Shown piece after piece: positions 17,490-26,284 of a stretch of 41,071 nt of DNA. The DNA is from an uncultured Prevotellaceae bacterium (lineage in GTDB: Bacteria; Bacteroidota; Bacteroidia; Bacteroidales; Bacteroidaceae), in the NCBI GenBank assembly GCA_946540735.1, contig CAMNIN010000034.1, forward strand, positions 1 to 41,071, in the 5' to 3' direction. The position numbers and the translations under genes are program-made. The notes below the pieces were generated by a model. It saw only the letters and a program-made list of their open reading frames with translations, was not told where the DNA came from and did no database searches. Position 1 is the stretch's first letter; each line of letters opens with the position of its first letter.

Positions 17490-17522
17490 TAAAAGGTGCA
17501 CACCTGTCACAGGCGTGCACCT
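17490..17522 (-). terminator. Terminator/attenuator between the peptide gene and the CotH gene
   Basis: AGGTGCAC (17494-17501) pairs with GTGCACCT (17515-17522), and an inner CCTG/CAGG stem extends the hairpin after one mismatch. On the minus strand it is followed by TTTTAATC, giving a plausible intrinsic terminator 25-30 nt before the CotH start codon. Partial read-through would set the ratio of the genes. Confidence 0.65.
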
Positions 17523-17549
17523 CGTCGGAAAGATTAAATATAAAGGATG

Positions 17550-17780
17550 TTATTCATCCCACAAACTAGAATTGCTACGGTTTCCGATACCACCGCTTCC
17601 CTGTCCATGCTCTGAGTCCATACCGTCATCACCATCCATACTCATCATCACGGTGTGAGGGAAGGCTTTGATATCGTCGGAATGAGGACCTCCGTCGGTC
17701 AGTCGAGTGGCTGCAATGACCGATTCGTATTCGATGGTCATCTCTATGAAAATACTTGGTGCTTGATATATTCTTTTCAT
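17550..17780 (-). CDS. Small acidic-ended peptide, Bacteroidales 'KxYxxP' type
   Basis: The predicted 76-residue peptide starts MKRIYQAPSIFIEMTIEYES, passes through a Gly/Asp/His-rich middle (DGDDGMDSEHGQGSGGIG) and ends NSSLWDE. It has no signal peptide of usual form and no domain I can name. The pattern of a basic start, YxxP, an acidic hydrophobic stretch and a C-terminal WD(E) recalls short unannotated proteins that I associate with surface-protein loci in Prevotella (memory, not a search). The ATG at 17780 lies 16 nt after the stop of the giant protein; a longer frame from 17807 would overlap that stop. It is probably cotranscribed with the giant gene and ends before a hairpin. Confidence 0.65.
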   Translation of the reverse strand: MKRIYQAPSIFIEMTIEYESVIAATRLTDGGPHSDDIKAFPHTVMMSMDGDDGMDSEHGQGSGGIGNRSNSSLWDE

Positions 17781-17796
17781 TTTTATAAGCCTTTTC

Positions 17797-20700
17797 TTAT
17801 TTGACAATCAGTTTCTTACCATTCTGGATGTAAACACCCTTAGAGAGACCATAGATAGAGTCGCCTACGTATCTGCCGTCGATGGTGTATACTTTACCAC
17901 CAGCATTTACGACAACTTTCATGTTCTCGACGCCCTCTGTGCCTTCGCTTGCGGTCATGTTGCCGAAGCCCATGCCGAAGCCGTTGGAGCCACTTGTTGT
18001 GCCAAGGTCATCCAGTACGAGGCTGTTGATGACCCATTGGGCAGGCTTAACAATATTATTCTCTATCTTAGCTTGAGTCACTTCACCATTGTGTGAACCC
18101 AAACCAAGGTTGTAGGTGCGTGTAATGGATGCATTCTTGATGAGCAGGTTGGGGCAGATGATAGCGGTGTTGTTGATCCACTTGAATCCATTATAGACGG
18201 AAGCTGCCTCTTGGGTAGCCACATAGAACATGGCTTTCTTCTGCTTGTTGTTGTAGCCCAGGTAATAGCTGTTGGCGGGCATCATGTTGTTGTAGAAAGC
18301 TCCAACGAAGGAGTAGTCCCATTCTGCTGAGACAGGGTAGGTGACACCATTATATGTCACTGTCTTCCCACTGACTGTTTTTTCCAAACTCCCGTCTGCC
18401 ACGAGTGCCGGCACGGTCACGATGCCTTCTTGCTGATATCTTCTCTGTAAATTACCAGCTCTGTTCTCCGCATTTTTGATCTTCTCAAACAGACCGGGAT
18501 AGTCGGTGTGTGAGGCGATGATACGACCTTCCGAAATCTTTTCGGGATTTGCACTTGGATAGTCTGAAAGGTCAGGATAGATGTCAAACTGGCGGCCAGA
18601 TATGAAGTTAGGACGGATGAGGTAAGGAACACCTGCATGAATCACGATATCATCGTCCTGTGCGTCTCTCTCTTTTGAGGGTTTCTCTGTCTCGCTTACC
18701 ACCCAGTTGCCATCAGTATCCTTGGTGGCTTTATGAAGCATCAGGTTCTCGCTGAAGTTGAGGGTGATGGTGCCTTTCTTCTCGTCACGGATGACATTGA
18801 GCAGTTGGCTGACGAAAGGTATCTTGTTGGTACCCGGATCACCCAGGATCAGCATGGCGTCATTGTAGTTCATGTCGAAGGGCGAGCAGAGTGTCCACCA
18901 GTCGGTGTCGGTGAGGTATGAGCGATAGGATATCATGGGCACGTCGGTGTTGGCTGCATAGCCGGTGAGTACGAACTGATGCCAGCCGCGGTAGTCATGC
19001 TGGATAGTCGTGGTCTCCTTGGCGTCTTCCGGAACGGGGCAATACCTGTCGTCTGGTTCTTCATTCTCATCCACGGCCAGTCTGTATGTTCCGTCCCAAA
19101 CTCTCTCATAACGCTGTCTGTCTGCATGGGCGGGATTGGTCTCGTCATATTTGACATAGCCATTGTCTTCAACTGCTGAGTACAGCTTCTCTCCTTCATC
19201 AGTTTCGGCGTTGTAGGCGCGATATTCGTCTTTGTATTCCTTAGTATAGATAGTGCTATTTACACCATTAATAATATCTGTAACGCTGCTGCTCCATACA
19301 GCATAGGAAGTGCTCACTTTGTAGAGGTCATTATTCCAGAAGTCAGCGTTCACTGCTGTGATATGAGTCCAAGAACCATCAGCTCGATATCTTGTGTAAT
19401 TGCTAACATCCATCGACCATGACTGTGCAACCTCAATGGTATAGTATTCGGGATTTGCTCCTTGTTCAAACTCCTTTACATTGATATATCCACCGTTAGG
19501 ATCCGCAATGTAATTACCATTTGTTTTAAAATAGTAATACTGAGTAGGCTTCGACTGATCTTTATTGTTTTCTTTCACAAGGGGGTGATAATAGTAGGTC
19601 ACACCCTCCTCAGGAGTTCCATTGAAAGCTACATACTCATAATCTTGCACGTAGAGATTTGTTGATGGAGTAGTGCCTTCAGGAGCTTCTGTAGCGGTGA
19701 TGTCGTGGATATACTCACCATTAGTTTTCTTTGAGAAATAATAGTTTTTCACAAAAGATCCTTGACCGCATTTCTCGTATTGCAATTCACCATATTGGTT
19801 AGTGGCCTGTGTCTGTCTGGCCACATAGAGTGTTCCGTTATAATCAGCAAAGTTCCCAGTGTACTCGGTGTACGTGCCGTCTGTAAGTTCATAGAGCGTT
19901 TTGCCGTTTTCGGCATCCTCTGCTGTAGCCACATCATAAATGACAGCACCCTTCACATACTCAATTCTCGGATAGAGCTTCTGGCCTTCCCATTTCACAT
20001 CGTAATAGTTCTGGAGACCAGCGGGCTTGGTATTTCCACCAAGTGTCACATCGTAGAATGTAGCGGTAGGATCATCGCCTGTGAAATACGCATTTGCTGC
20101 TGCTTGATCTGTTGCATTCCATGTATTTGCAATGGGGATGTTTCCGAAATGAGTGGCAAGATCACCGTAGTTGGAACGGGTCTCAACATCCCAAGCATTC
20201 CAAGTGTAGCCGTAGGTTCCTTGCAGATAAGCACACAGGAATTCCTCTTGCATGGGGAAATAGATCTGAGCACCTTTTCCGTCTGTAAGACCGGTAGCAA
20301 TGCTATACATACGAGTTGGATCTGTATATCGCTGTATTTGAGGTGTTGTGCACTCACGCGGATAGTGGAGCATTGTTTGCCAGCGAGTACCATTTTTGAA
20401 GCTTCCACGTGTCAAGATACCTTGTGTTTGATCGACAGAGACGTTATACCCTCCGTAGCTGATATAGAATGAACGCCCGAAAGCATCTACATGGCACTCA
20501 GGGGCTTCTACTGCCAGTACATATACATCACTGACAAATGGCTCTGTGTTAGCGAAAGCAAAGCGCTCTATCAGTTTGAGGTTGCTGGAGAAAGTATATG
20601 TTCCGAAATGGGTGGCATCATATTTCTGGCCAGATTCCATAAGGCCATAGCCGAGAAGTGGTTTGCCGTCACTTCCAAGAATCTGTTCTGCTTCTTCATT

Positions 20701-21804
20701 GGTGAAACCATTATCGTATGTAGTGTTGTCGATGTCGCCATCGGCTTTTGTGGTCCAAATATGGTCGACAGAAGCTGCGAATGCACGAGTCTTGATGGTT
20801 TGGATATTGGAAGGAATGCAAATGTCTGTAATGGAGTTGACATTAGCAATGAAGTCTGCCGGCAAAATGGTCAGCTCGCTGCATTCGGGTATCTTCACAT
20901 ACAAGGTATTTACTCCTAACACACCTGTCCATGACAAAGTGAGGTCATTGCAAAACTCATCTTTAATAACAGCATCTTTTAAGTCAAGTTCGACGAGACT
21001 TGCTCCGTCCATAGCTCCGTCAGTTCTGGTTCCGACAAGTTTTCTTGTGCCTTTGCCTTCCTCATCATTGACACCATGGTTTATAACCCACGAATTCTCG
21101 TCAGCCTCCTGGTCGAACTGGAAATGGCCGTCTTCAGTGAATTTTATCGTATTGGGATTATTGCCGCTGAAATCACGAGCCACAGGATTTCCTGCAATGG
21201 AAAGGCATTTCAGGTTGGTTTTTTGCATGTTAGACTGAAACATATTGCCTTCCGATCTCAATGAAGCACGGGTTTCCGTGTTGTCAAGGAAAGTGCGGTT
21301 GACGGCATCATAAAGCGTGTTTCCCTTGTTTACGTAAGCATTGAGCTGGGTGCCGACAGTGCCGCCTTTATAGGAAGCCAAGCTGATGGCGGAGCCCAAT
21401 TGGGCACCAACGGCCTTAGCGCAAGTGGTCACTTCTTCCTTTGTCCAGCCATTGGGGAGGATCAGATTCTTTACCGTGCTATTCTGGAAAGTGAAGGCAG
21501 CGCTGCATTGGGCATCCTGCAAGTCGATGGTCTCGTAACTCAGACTTCCAAGTGCAATAATGTCCGCATTGTCAAGCACTACACCATCCGCAGTCTTGAT
21601 AAAGACCTGATCATAGTCAGGATACTGGGTAGCAGCCGCAGTGATAGCTTCTGAAAGCTTTCCTGCCGTTTTTAGCTCGATAACCACTGCTTTCTCGTTA
21701 GCAGTGCTTGAGCACCATGTGTCTTCCGACAGCGCATAATTTTGCGCCCACGCCCCGATGGAGACGAAGACAGTCAGGAATAAAGATAGTAAAATCTTCT
21801 TCAT
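17797..21804 (-). CDS. Giant secreted BspA-like leucine-rich-repeat protein
   Basis: The 1335-residue protein has a signal peptide (MKKILLSLFLTVFVSIGAWAQ). Parts resemble LRR_5/BspA repeats, such as CIPSNIQTIKTRAFAA (around residue 340) and FSSNLKLIERFAFANTEP (around 415); BspA-like proteins bind host or matrix proteins. A Tyr/Asn-rich middle has two similar blocks, YFSKKTNGEYIHD and YYFKTNGNYIADPNGGYIN. The end carries VYTIDGRYVGD...KGVYIQNGKK, the same tail type as two other proteins here, which suggests a short secretion or anchoring signal. ATG 21804 is chosen over a GTG at 21810. Codon use appears more AT-rich than in neighbouring genes. The small peptide gene follows by 16 nt. Ligand unknown. 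Confidence 0.85.
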   Translation of the reverse strand: MKKILLSLFLTVFVSIGAWAQNYALSEDTWCSSTANEKAVVIELKTAGKLSEAITAAATQYPDYDQVFIKTADGVVLDNADIIALGSLSYETIDLQDAQCSAAFTFQNSTVKNLILPNGWTKEEVTTCAKAVGAQLGSAISLASYKGGTVGTQLNAYVNKGNTLYDAVNRTFLDNTETRASLRSEGNMFQSNMQKTNLKCLSIAGNPVARDFSGNNPNTIKFTEDGHFQFDQEADENSWVINHGVNDEEGKGTRKLVGTRTDGAMDGASLVELDLKDAVIKDEFCNDLTLSWTGVLGVNTLYVKIPECSELTILPADFIANVNSITDICIPSNIQTIKTRAFAASVDHIWTTKADGDIDNTTYDNGFTNEEAEQILGSDGKPLLGYGLMESGQKYDATHFGTYTFSSNLKLIERFAFANTEPFVSDVYVLAVEAPECHVDAFGRSFYISYGGYNVSVDQTQGILTRGSFKNGTRWQTMLHYPRECTTPQIQRYTDPTRMYSIATGLTDGKGAQIYFPMQEEFLCAYLQGTYGYTWNAWDVETRSNYGDLATHFGNIPIANTWNATDQAAANAYFTGDDPTATFYDVTLGGNTKPAGLQNYYDVKWEGQKLYPRIEYVKGAVIYDVATAEDAENGKTLYELTDGTYTEYTGNFADYNGTLYVARQTQATNQYGELQYEKCGQGSFVKNYYFSKKTNGEYIHDITATEAPEGTTPSTNLYVQDYEYVAFNGTPEEGVTYYYHPLVKENNKDQSKPTQYYYFKTNGNYIADPNGGYINVKEFEQGANPEYYTIEVAQSWSMDVSNYTRYRADGSWTHITAVNADFWNNDLYKVSTSYAVWSSSVTDIINGVNSTIYTKEYKDEYRAYNAETDEGEKLYSAVEDNGYVKYDETNPAHADRQRYERVWDGTYRLAVDENEEPDDRYCPVPEDAKETTTIQHDYRGWHQFVLTGYAANTDVPMISYRSYLTDTDWWTLCSPFDMNYNDAMLILGDPGTNKIPFVSQLLNVIRDEKKGTITLNFSENLMLHKATKDTDGNWVVSETEKPSKERDAQDDDIVIHAGVPYLIRPNFISGRQFDIYPDLSDYPSANPEKISEGRIIASHTDYPGLFEKIKNAENRAGNLQRRYQQEGIVTVPALVADGSLEKTVSGKTVTYNGVTYPVSAEWDYSFVGAFYNNMMPANSYYLGYNNKQKKAMFYVATQEAASVYNGFKWINNTAIICPNLLIKNASITRTYNLGLGSHNGEVTQAKIENNIVKPAQWVINSLVLDDLGTTSGSNGFGMGFGNMTASEGTEGVENMKVVVNAGGKVYTIDGRYVGDSIYGLSKGVYIQNGKKLIVK

Positions 21805-21952
21805 AAACACGTTTTAAAAAATATTAGGTTGTTAAATAAAAGTTTTCTACCGTAGCTTGTCAGTCTTTTATTCAGAATTGTGTTAGTTATTTCATCAAGT
21901 CTGCAATTTCAGCAGAATTCATACAGATAGTTTGTCTTGTCATTTTCGGGCG

Positions 21953-21960
21953 CAAAATTA
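21953..21960 (-). promoter_or_regulatory. Possible -7 element of the giant surface protein
   Basis: On the minus strand TAATTTTG reads 21960 to 21953. It would give a leader of roughly 140 nt. The -33 region is not TTTG. The AT-rich 21811-22030 stretch holds no other feature I can support. Confidence 0.45.
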
Positions 21961-22040
21961 AAAAAAAACTTTTGTCCTAAATAACATTTCTTTTGTTTAA
22001 AGCTACTTTTAACTTTTTTTATACACCTGCATGGGGCGTG

Positions 22041-22332
22041 TAATTACTCAGCACCTAAGTAAGCATAGCCATTCGGGTGGATTTGCTTTTGTTCGGGTGG
22101 ATTTGCATTTGTTCGGGCGGATTTGCCGCTCGGCACCCGATAGGGTGACGCTTGGCTTGTCCAAGAATCCGGCCGCATTGAGTGAAAGCATTTGCAATGC
22201 GCTTTTAGCGGATTAAAAATCCTGATACTCACAGCATCGGGATTACAAATCCCGATGAACAACGACAAATCCCGATGAACAACGACAAATCCCGATGGTC
22301 ATAAGAAGGGAAAGTGGAGTGCTGGGTAGTTA
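22041..22332. repeat. Palindromic repeat array, locus 3, with terminal inverted repeats
   Basis: The array contains GCATTtgcAATGC, GGATTaaaAATCC and CGGGATTacaAATCCCG in the same order as locus 2, plus CAAATCCCGATGAACAACGA repeated at 20 bp on the right. A CTTGGcttgtCCAAG hairpin segment is shared with locus 1. Its ends are related: TAATTACTCAGCAC (22041-22054) and GTGCTGGGTAGTTA (22319-22332) are inverted copies with 12 of 14 matches. This suggests a bounded element of about 292 bp. A short version of the same end sequence is found at 38522-38574. Confidence 0.8.
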
Positions 22333-22540
22333 CCATCCGAAATCAATAGGATAATTGAGAGAAAGCGTATTGCATTCAGCCTGAAACAGAACTTCCTCTT
22401 TTTTCCCTGTCCAGCCTTTAATTTACGGTCATTCTGCATGTAATCTCCAAAAACCGTCTTTCGTTACATTCTATTTTCGTAACTTTGCCTCTGCGAGGCG
22501 AAGTTACTTTGCACTCGGCATAAAAAAAGAACAAGTTCTT

Positions 22541-22571
22541 TTTGTTCTCCGCCCGACTTTTCGTAACTTTG
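22541..22571 (+). promoter_or_regulatory. lon promoter P1 (distal)
   Basis: TTTG (22541-22544), 19 nt, TAACTTTG (22564-22571). The -33 box overlaps the right end of the palindrome at 22525-22542, and the -7 box lies in the left arm of the inverted repeat at 22563-22591, so both look like candidate regulator sites. Confidence 0.75.
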
Positions 22572-22624
22572 CCTCTACGAGGCGAAGTTACTTTGCACTC
22601 GGCATAAAAAAAGAACAAGTTCTT

Positions 22625-22655
22625 TTTGTTCTGCCCTCGTTTTTTCGTAACTTTG
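22625..22655 (+). promoter_or_regulatory. lon promoter P2 (proximal)
   Basis: TTTG (22625-22628), 19 nt, TAACTTTG (22648-22655), 18 nt before the lon ATG. It shares the upstream palindrome with P1 but lacks the inverted repeat downstream of -7, so regulation of P1 and P2 may differ. Confidence 0.8.
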
Positions 22656-22673
22656 CAGTTCAAAAAGTGAAAT

Positions 22674-25145
22674 ATGGATAGAGAACAGAATAATTCATTT
22701 CAAATGATAGCCGACTACGAGGGTGACATCAGCCAACTTTTCGAGGTGGACGTGGAGGGTGCGATACCCATCCTTGCCACACGGAATATGGTGATGTTTC
22801 CCGGAGTCATTTCCCCTGTACTGGTTGGCCGTTCAAGCAGCATCAATCTGGTCAAGCGCATGCAACAGGCCTCTGAGAACTCAGTGATTGCCATTTTCTG
22901 CCAGAAGGATCCGAATGTCGACAGCCCTACGAACCAAGACCTTTATGAGACAGGCGTATATGCCAAAATCATCAGGGTACTGGAGATGCCAGGCAATGGC
23001 AACAACCTGACAGCCATCGTGCAGGGCCTTGGGAAATGCCACTTAGAGAGCTTGACCAAGTTTCGTCCTTATATCATGGGAATCACAACTCCTGTGAAAG
23101 AGCTCCTTCCCGCGCAAGATGATGCTGAATTCAATGCCGCCGTGGAAGACCTGCGTGCGACAAGCAAAGAATTCATCAAAAAGAACGACGATATCCCCGA
23201 TGAGTCACAGTTTGCTTTCTCCAACATCAGCAACAGCATCGTGATGGTGAACTTCGTGAGTTCAAACATGCCCTTCAGCATAGCTGACAAGATGGAGCTT
23301 TTGCGTTGTACTTCGACCAAGGAACGCGTGTTCATGCTATTGAAATTCATCCATAAGGAGATGCAACTGGTGGAGCTCAAACAGAATATCCGCATCCGCA
23401 CTCGTGAGGATATCGATGAACAGCAACGCGAGTATTTCCTGCAACAACAGATCAAGAACATCAAGGAAGAACTTGGCAATGGCGAAGGATCTCCTGAGCG
23501 TCTGGAACTGCTGCAACAAGCCGAGGAGAAAAAATGGACGGAGGACGTAGAGCGCGTGTTCTACAAAGAGTTGGACAAGCTTGACACCCTCAACCCCCAA
23601 AGCCCCGACTACAGCATACAAATCAACTACCTACAGACGATGGTGGCTTTGCCATGGGGAGAGTATACCGAGGACGACATGAATCTCAAACGTGCGGAGC
23701 GCATACTCAACCACGACCATTATGGCATGGAGAAAGTGAAGGAGCGCATCCTGGAGCATATCGCCGTGCTCTCTTTGCGTGGCGACCTGAAATCGCCCAT
23801 CATCTGCCTGTATGGCCCTCCGGGTGTAGGCAAGACCAGTCTGGGCAAGAGCATCGCCTCGGCCATGAAACGCAAATACGTGCGCATCTCGCTGGGAGGC
23901 CTTCATGACGAATCGGAGATCCGGGGACATCGGCGCACTTATGTGGGTGCTATGCCAGGACGCATCATCAAGAGTATCCAGAAAGCGGGATCTTCCAATC
24001 CCGTATTCATCCTCGATGAAATCGACAAGGTGACTCAACACACCATCAATGGTGACCCGGCATCTGCCCTGCTCGAAGTACTCGACCCGGAACAGAACAA
24101 TGCCTTCCATGACAATTATCTCGATATTGACTACGACCTCTCGAAGGTGCTCTTCATCGCCACGGCCAACGATTTGAACACCATCCCACGGCCTTTGCTC
24201 GACCGCATGGAGATCATCGAGGTCAGCGGATATATCACGGAGGAGAAAATAGAGATAGCCAAACGCCATCTCGTGCCACGTGAACTGGAGAACACGGGAC
24301 TCTCTACCCTCCCCACCCGTCCTGGATTCACCAAGGCTGCCATTGAGCAAATCATCGAGCAATATACCCGCGAGAGCGGTGTGCGGCAGTTGGAGAAGCA
24401 AATCAACAAATCGTTCAGGAAGCTGGCGTTCATCAAAGCCCGCGACGGAGAACTGCCCTACGTGAAGATCACTCCCGACAAATTGAATGACTTATTGGGC
24501 AAGCCTCCCTACTACCGCGACATCTACCAGGGCAATGACTATGCCGGAGTGGTGACAGGCCTCGCCTGGACAAGCGTGGGCGGTGAGATCCTATTCATAG
24601 AGACCTCGCTGAGTAAAGGACGGGGATCCAAACTCACCCTCACCGGCAACCTGGGCGACGTGATGAAGGAATCGGCTGTCATCGCCCTCGAATATGTTAA
24701 AGCCCATGTCGACCGACTTGGAGTCGACTACCGGATCTTTGACCAGTGGAACATCCATATCCATGTGCCCGAAGGTGCGACACCCAAGGACGGCCCTTCG
24801 GCAGGCATCACCATCGCCACCTCCATCGCCTCCGCCCTAACACAGCGCAAAGTGCGCCGAAACACGGCCATGACAGGCGAAATCACCCTTCGGGGCAAGG
24901 TGCTCCCTGTGGGCGGAATCAAGGAGAAGATATTGGCTGCACGCCGTGCCGGCATCACCGACATCATGATGTGCAAGGACAACAAGAAAGACATCGACGA
25001 AATACCCTCCATCTATCTGCGTGGACTGGAGTTCCACTATGTGGAGAACGTGCAGGACGTATGGGACTTCGCCTTGACAGATGAGTTGGTGGCCCACCCG
25101 ATGTCGCTCACCGTGGAAGAAGATACAAAACCGACAGGGGTATGA
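22674..25145 (+). CDS. lon: ATP-dependent Lon protease
   Basis: Lon degrades misfolded and regulatory proteins in the cytoplasm as an ATP-driven hexamer. The 823-residue protein has the full LonA plan. A substrate-binding N-domain ([15 protein letters not shown], about residues 30-230) is followed by a helical part with [17 protein letters not shown]. The AAA+ module has Walker A GPPGVGKT (381-388) and Walker B-type [10 protein letters not shown]. The protease domain has catalytic Ser709 in KDGPSAG and Lys750 in [10 protein letters not shown]. Length and motifs are normal. It is expressed from two near-identical promoters in an 84-bp duplication. Its stop overlaps the tgt start by 4 nt (ATGA), so tgt is translationally coupled. 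Confidence 0.97.
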   Translation: MDREQNNSFQMIADYEGDISQLFEVDVEGAIPILATRNMVMFPGVISPVLVGRSSSINLVKRMQQASENSVIAIFCQKDPNVDSPTNQDLYETGVYAKIIRVLEMPGNGNNLTAIVQGLGKCHLESLTKFRPYIMGITTPVKELLPAQDDAEFNAAVEDLRATSKEFIKKNDDIPDESQFAFSNISNSIVMVNFVSSNMPFSIADKMELLRCTSTKERVFMLLKFIHKEMQLVELKQNIRIRTREDIDEQQREYFLQQQIKNIKEELGNGEGSPERLELLQQAEEKKWTEDVERVFYKELDKLDTLNPQSPDYSIQINYLQTMVALPWGEYTEDDMNLKRAERILNHDHYGMEKVKERILEHIAVLSLRGDLKSPIICLYGPPGVGKTSLGKSIASAMKRKYVRISLGGLHDESEIRGHRRTYVGAMPGRIIKSIQKAGSSNPVFILDEIDKVTQHTINGDPASALLEVLDPEQNNAFHDNYLDIDYDLSKVLFIATANDLNTIPRPLLDRMEIIEVSGYITEEKIEIAKRHLVPRELENTGLSTLPTRPGFTKAAIEQIIEQYTRESGVRQLEKQINKSFRKLAFIKARDGELPYVKITPDKLNDLLGKPPYYRDIYQGNDYAGVVTGLAWTSVGGEILFIETSLSKGRGSKLTLTGNLGDVMKESAVIALEYVKAHVDRLGVDYRIFDQWNIHIHVPEGATPKDGPSAGITIATSIASALTQRKVRRNTAMTGEITLRGKVLPVGGIKEKILAARRAGITDIMMCKDNKKDIDEIPSIYLRGLEFHYVENVQDVWDFALTDELVAHPMSLTVEEDTKPTGV

Positions 25146-26269
25146 CATTCGAACTTCAGCACAACGACCCCATGAGCGACGCTCGTGCGGGCAAGATCAC
25201 TACCGATCATGGTGAGATCCTCACCCCTATTTTCATGCCCGTAGGAACATGCGGCAGTGTGAAAGGAGTGCATTTCGCAGAGTTGCGCGATCAAATACAT
25301 GCCCAGATCATCCTCGGCAACACCTATCACCTATACTTGCGCCCTGGCCTGGAGGTGCTCCGTGCTGCCGGAGGCCTGCATCGTTTCAACACATGGGACA
25401 GGCCCATCCTGACCGATTCGGGCGGTTTTCAGGTTTTCTCGCTCACAGGCATTCGAAAATTGCGCGAGGAAGGATGCGAGTTCCGGTCACACATCGACGG
25501 TTCGAAACACATATTCACGCCAGAGAACGTGATTGACACCCAGCGCGTGATCGGTGCTGATATCATGATGGCGTTCGACGAATGTCCACCGGGCGACAGC
25601 GACTACTCCTATGCCAAGCGCAGTCTGGGCCTCACTCAGCGATGGCTCGACCGGTGTGTGAAGCGCATGAACGAGACAGAACCGCTTTATGGCCACCGCC
25701 AAAGCCTGTTCCCCATCGTTCAAGGCTGCACTTACAAGGACCTACGCACCGACGCAGCCCTGCACGCTGCCGATAAAGGAGCCGACGGCTATGCCATCGG
25801 CGGACTCGCTGTGGGAGAACCCACTGAAGTGATGTATGAGATGGTGGAACTGGTGAACGGCATCCTGCCTAAAGACCGCCCCCGCTATCTGATGGGCGTG
25901 GGAACACCCCAGAACATCCTTGAGGCCATAGAGCGTGGCGTGGACATGTTTGACTGCGTCATGCCGACCCGCAATGGCCGCAACGCCAACCTCTTCACCT
26001 ACGAAGGGACGATGAACATGCGCAACAAGAAGTGGGAAAGTGACTTCACACCCATCGACCCCGACGGGTGCCTTGTCGACCGCATACACACCAAGGCCTA
26101 CCTGCACCATCTCTTCAAAGCCCAGGAATTGCTGGCCCTTCAGATCGCCAGCATCCACAACCTGGCTTTCTACCTCCGGCTGGTGGGTGATGCCCGCCGC
26201 CATATCATCGACGGTGACTTCACCCATTGGAAAGCCGGGGTGATAGACCAGTTAGGACGAAGAATCTAA
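25142..26269 (+). CDS. tgt: tRNA-guanine transglycosylase (queuine/preQ1)
   Basis: Tgt exchanges guanine 34 of GUN-anticodon tRNAs for preQ1 on the way to queuosine. The 375-residue protein has the TIM-barrel signatures ILGNTYHLYLRPG, LTDSGGFQVFSL with the general-acid Asp, DIMMAFDECPPGD and MPTRNGRNANLFTYEG with the nucleophile Asp just before it (FDCVMPTRNGR). The C-terminal zinc site is unusual: where canonical enzymes have CxCxxC, this one reads DPDGCLVDRIHTKAYLHH, so only Cys310 remains, while the last ligand-type His339 (ASIHNLAF) is kept. The start overlaps lon. I am sure of the family; zinc binding is doubtful. Confidence 0.95.
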   Translation: MTFELQHNDPMSDARAGKITTDHGEILTPIFMPVGTCGSVKGVHFAELRDQIHAQIILGNTYHLYLRPGLEVLRAAGGLHRFNTWDRPILTDSGGFQVFSLTGIRKLREEGCEFRSHIDGSKHIFTPENVIDTQRVIGADIMMAFDECPPGDSDYSYAKRSLGLTQRWLDRCVKRMNETEPLYGHRQSLFPIVQGCTYKDLRTDAALHAADKGADGYAIGGLAVGEPTEVMYEMVELVNGILPKDRPRYLMGVGTPQNILEAIERGVDMFDCVMPTRNGRNANLFTYEGTMNMRNKKWESDFTPIDPDGCLVDRIHTKAYLHHLFKAQELLALQIASIHNLAFYLRLVGDARRHIIDGDFTHWKAGVIDQLGRRI

Positions 26270-26284
26270 AAACTCCCCTGACCC

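Larger units (their letters stand above)
22474..22655 (+). repeat. 84-bp tandem duplication carrying promoter copies upstream of lon
   Basis: Units start at 22474 and 22558, and a third partial copy starts at 22642; the period is exactly 84 bp and the two full units differ mainly in their last bases. Each unit has the inverted repeat GTAACTTTGCCTC...GAGGCGAAGTTAC (22479-22507 and 22563-22591, one mismatch) and the palindrome AAAAGAACaaGTTCTTTT (22525-22542 and 22609-22626). The duplication multiplies promoter elements in front of lon. The stretch 22333-22473 shows nothing recognisable. Confidence 0.92.

Noticed and set aside
22418..22663. An 81-codon minus-strand frame with a 28-residue internal repeat upstream of lon.
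   Set aside because: The repeat is the 84-bp promoter duplication read backwards; it overlaps two complete lon promoters and has no promoter of its own.
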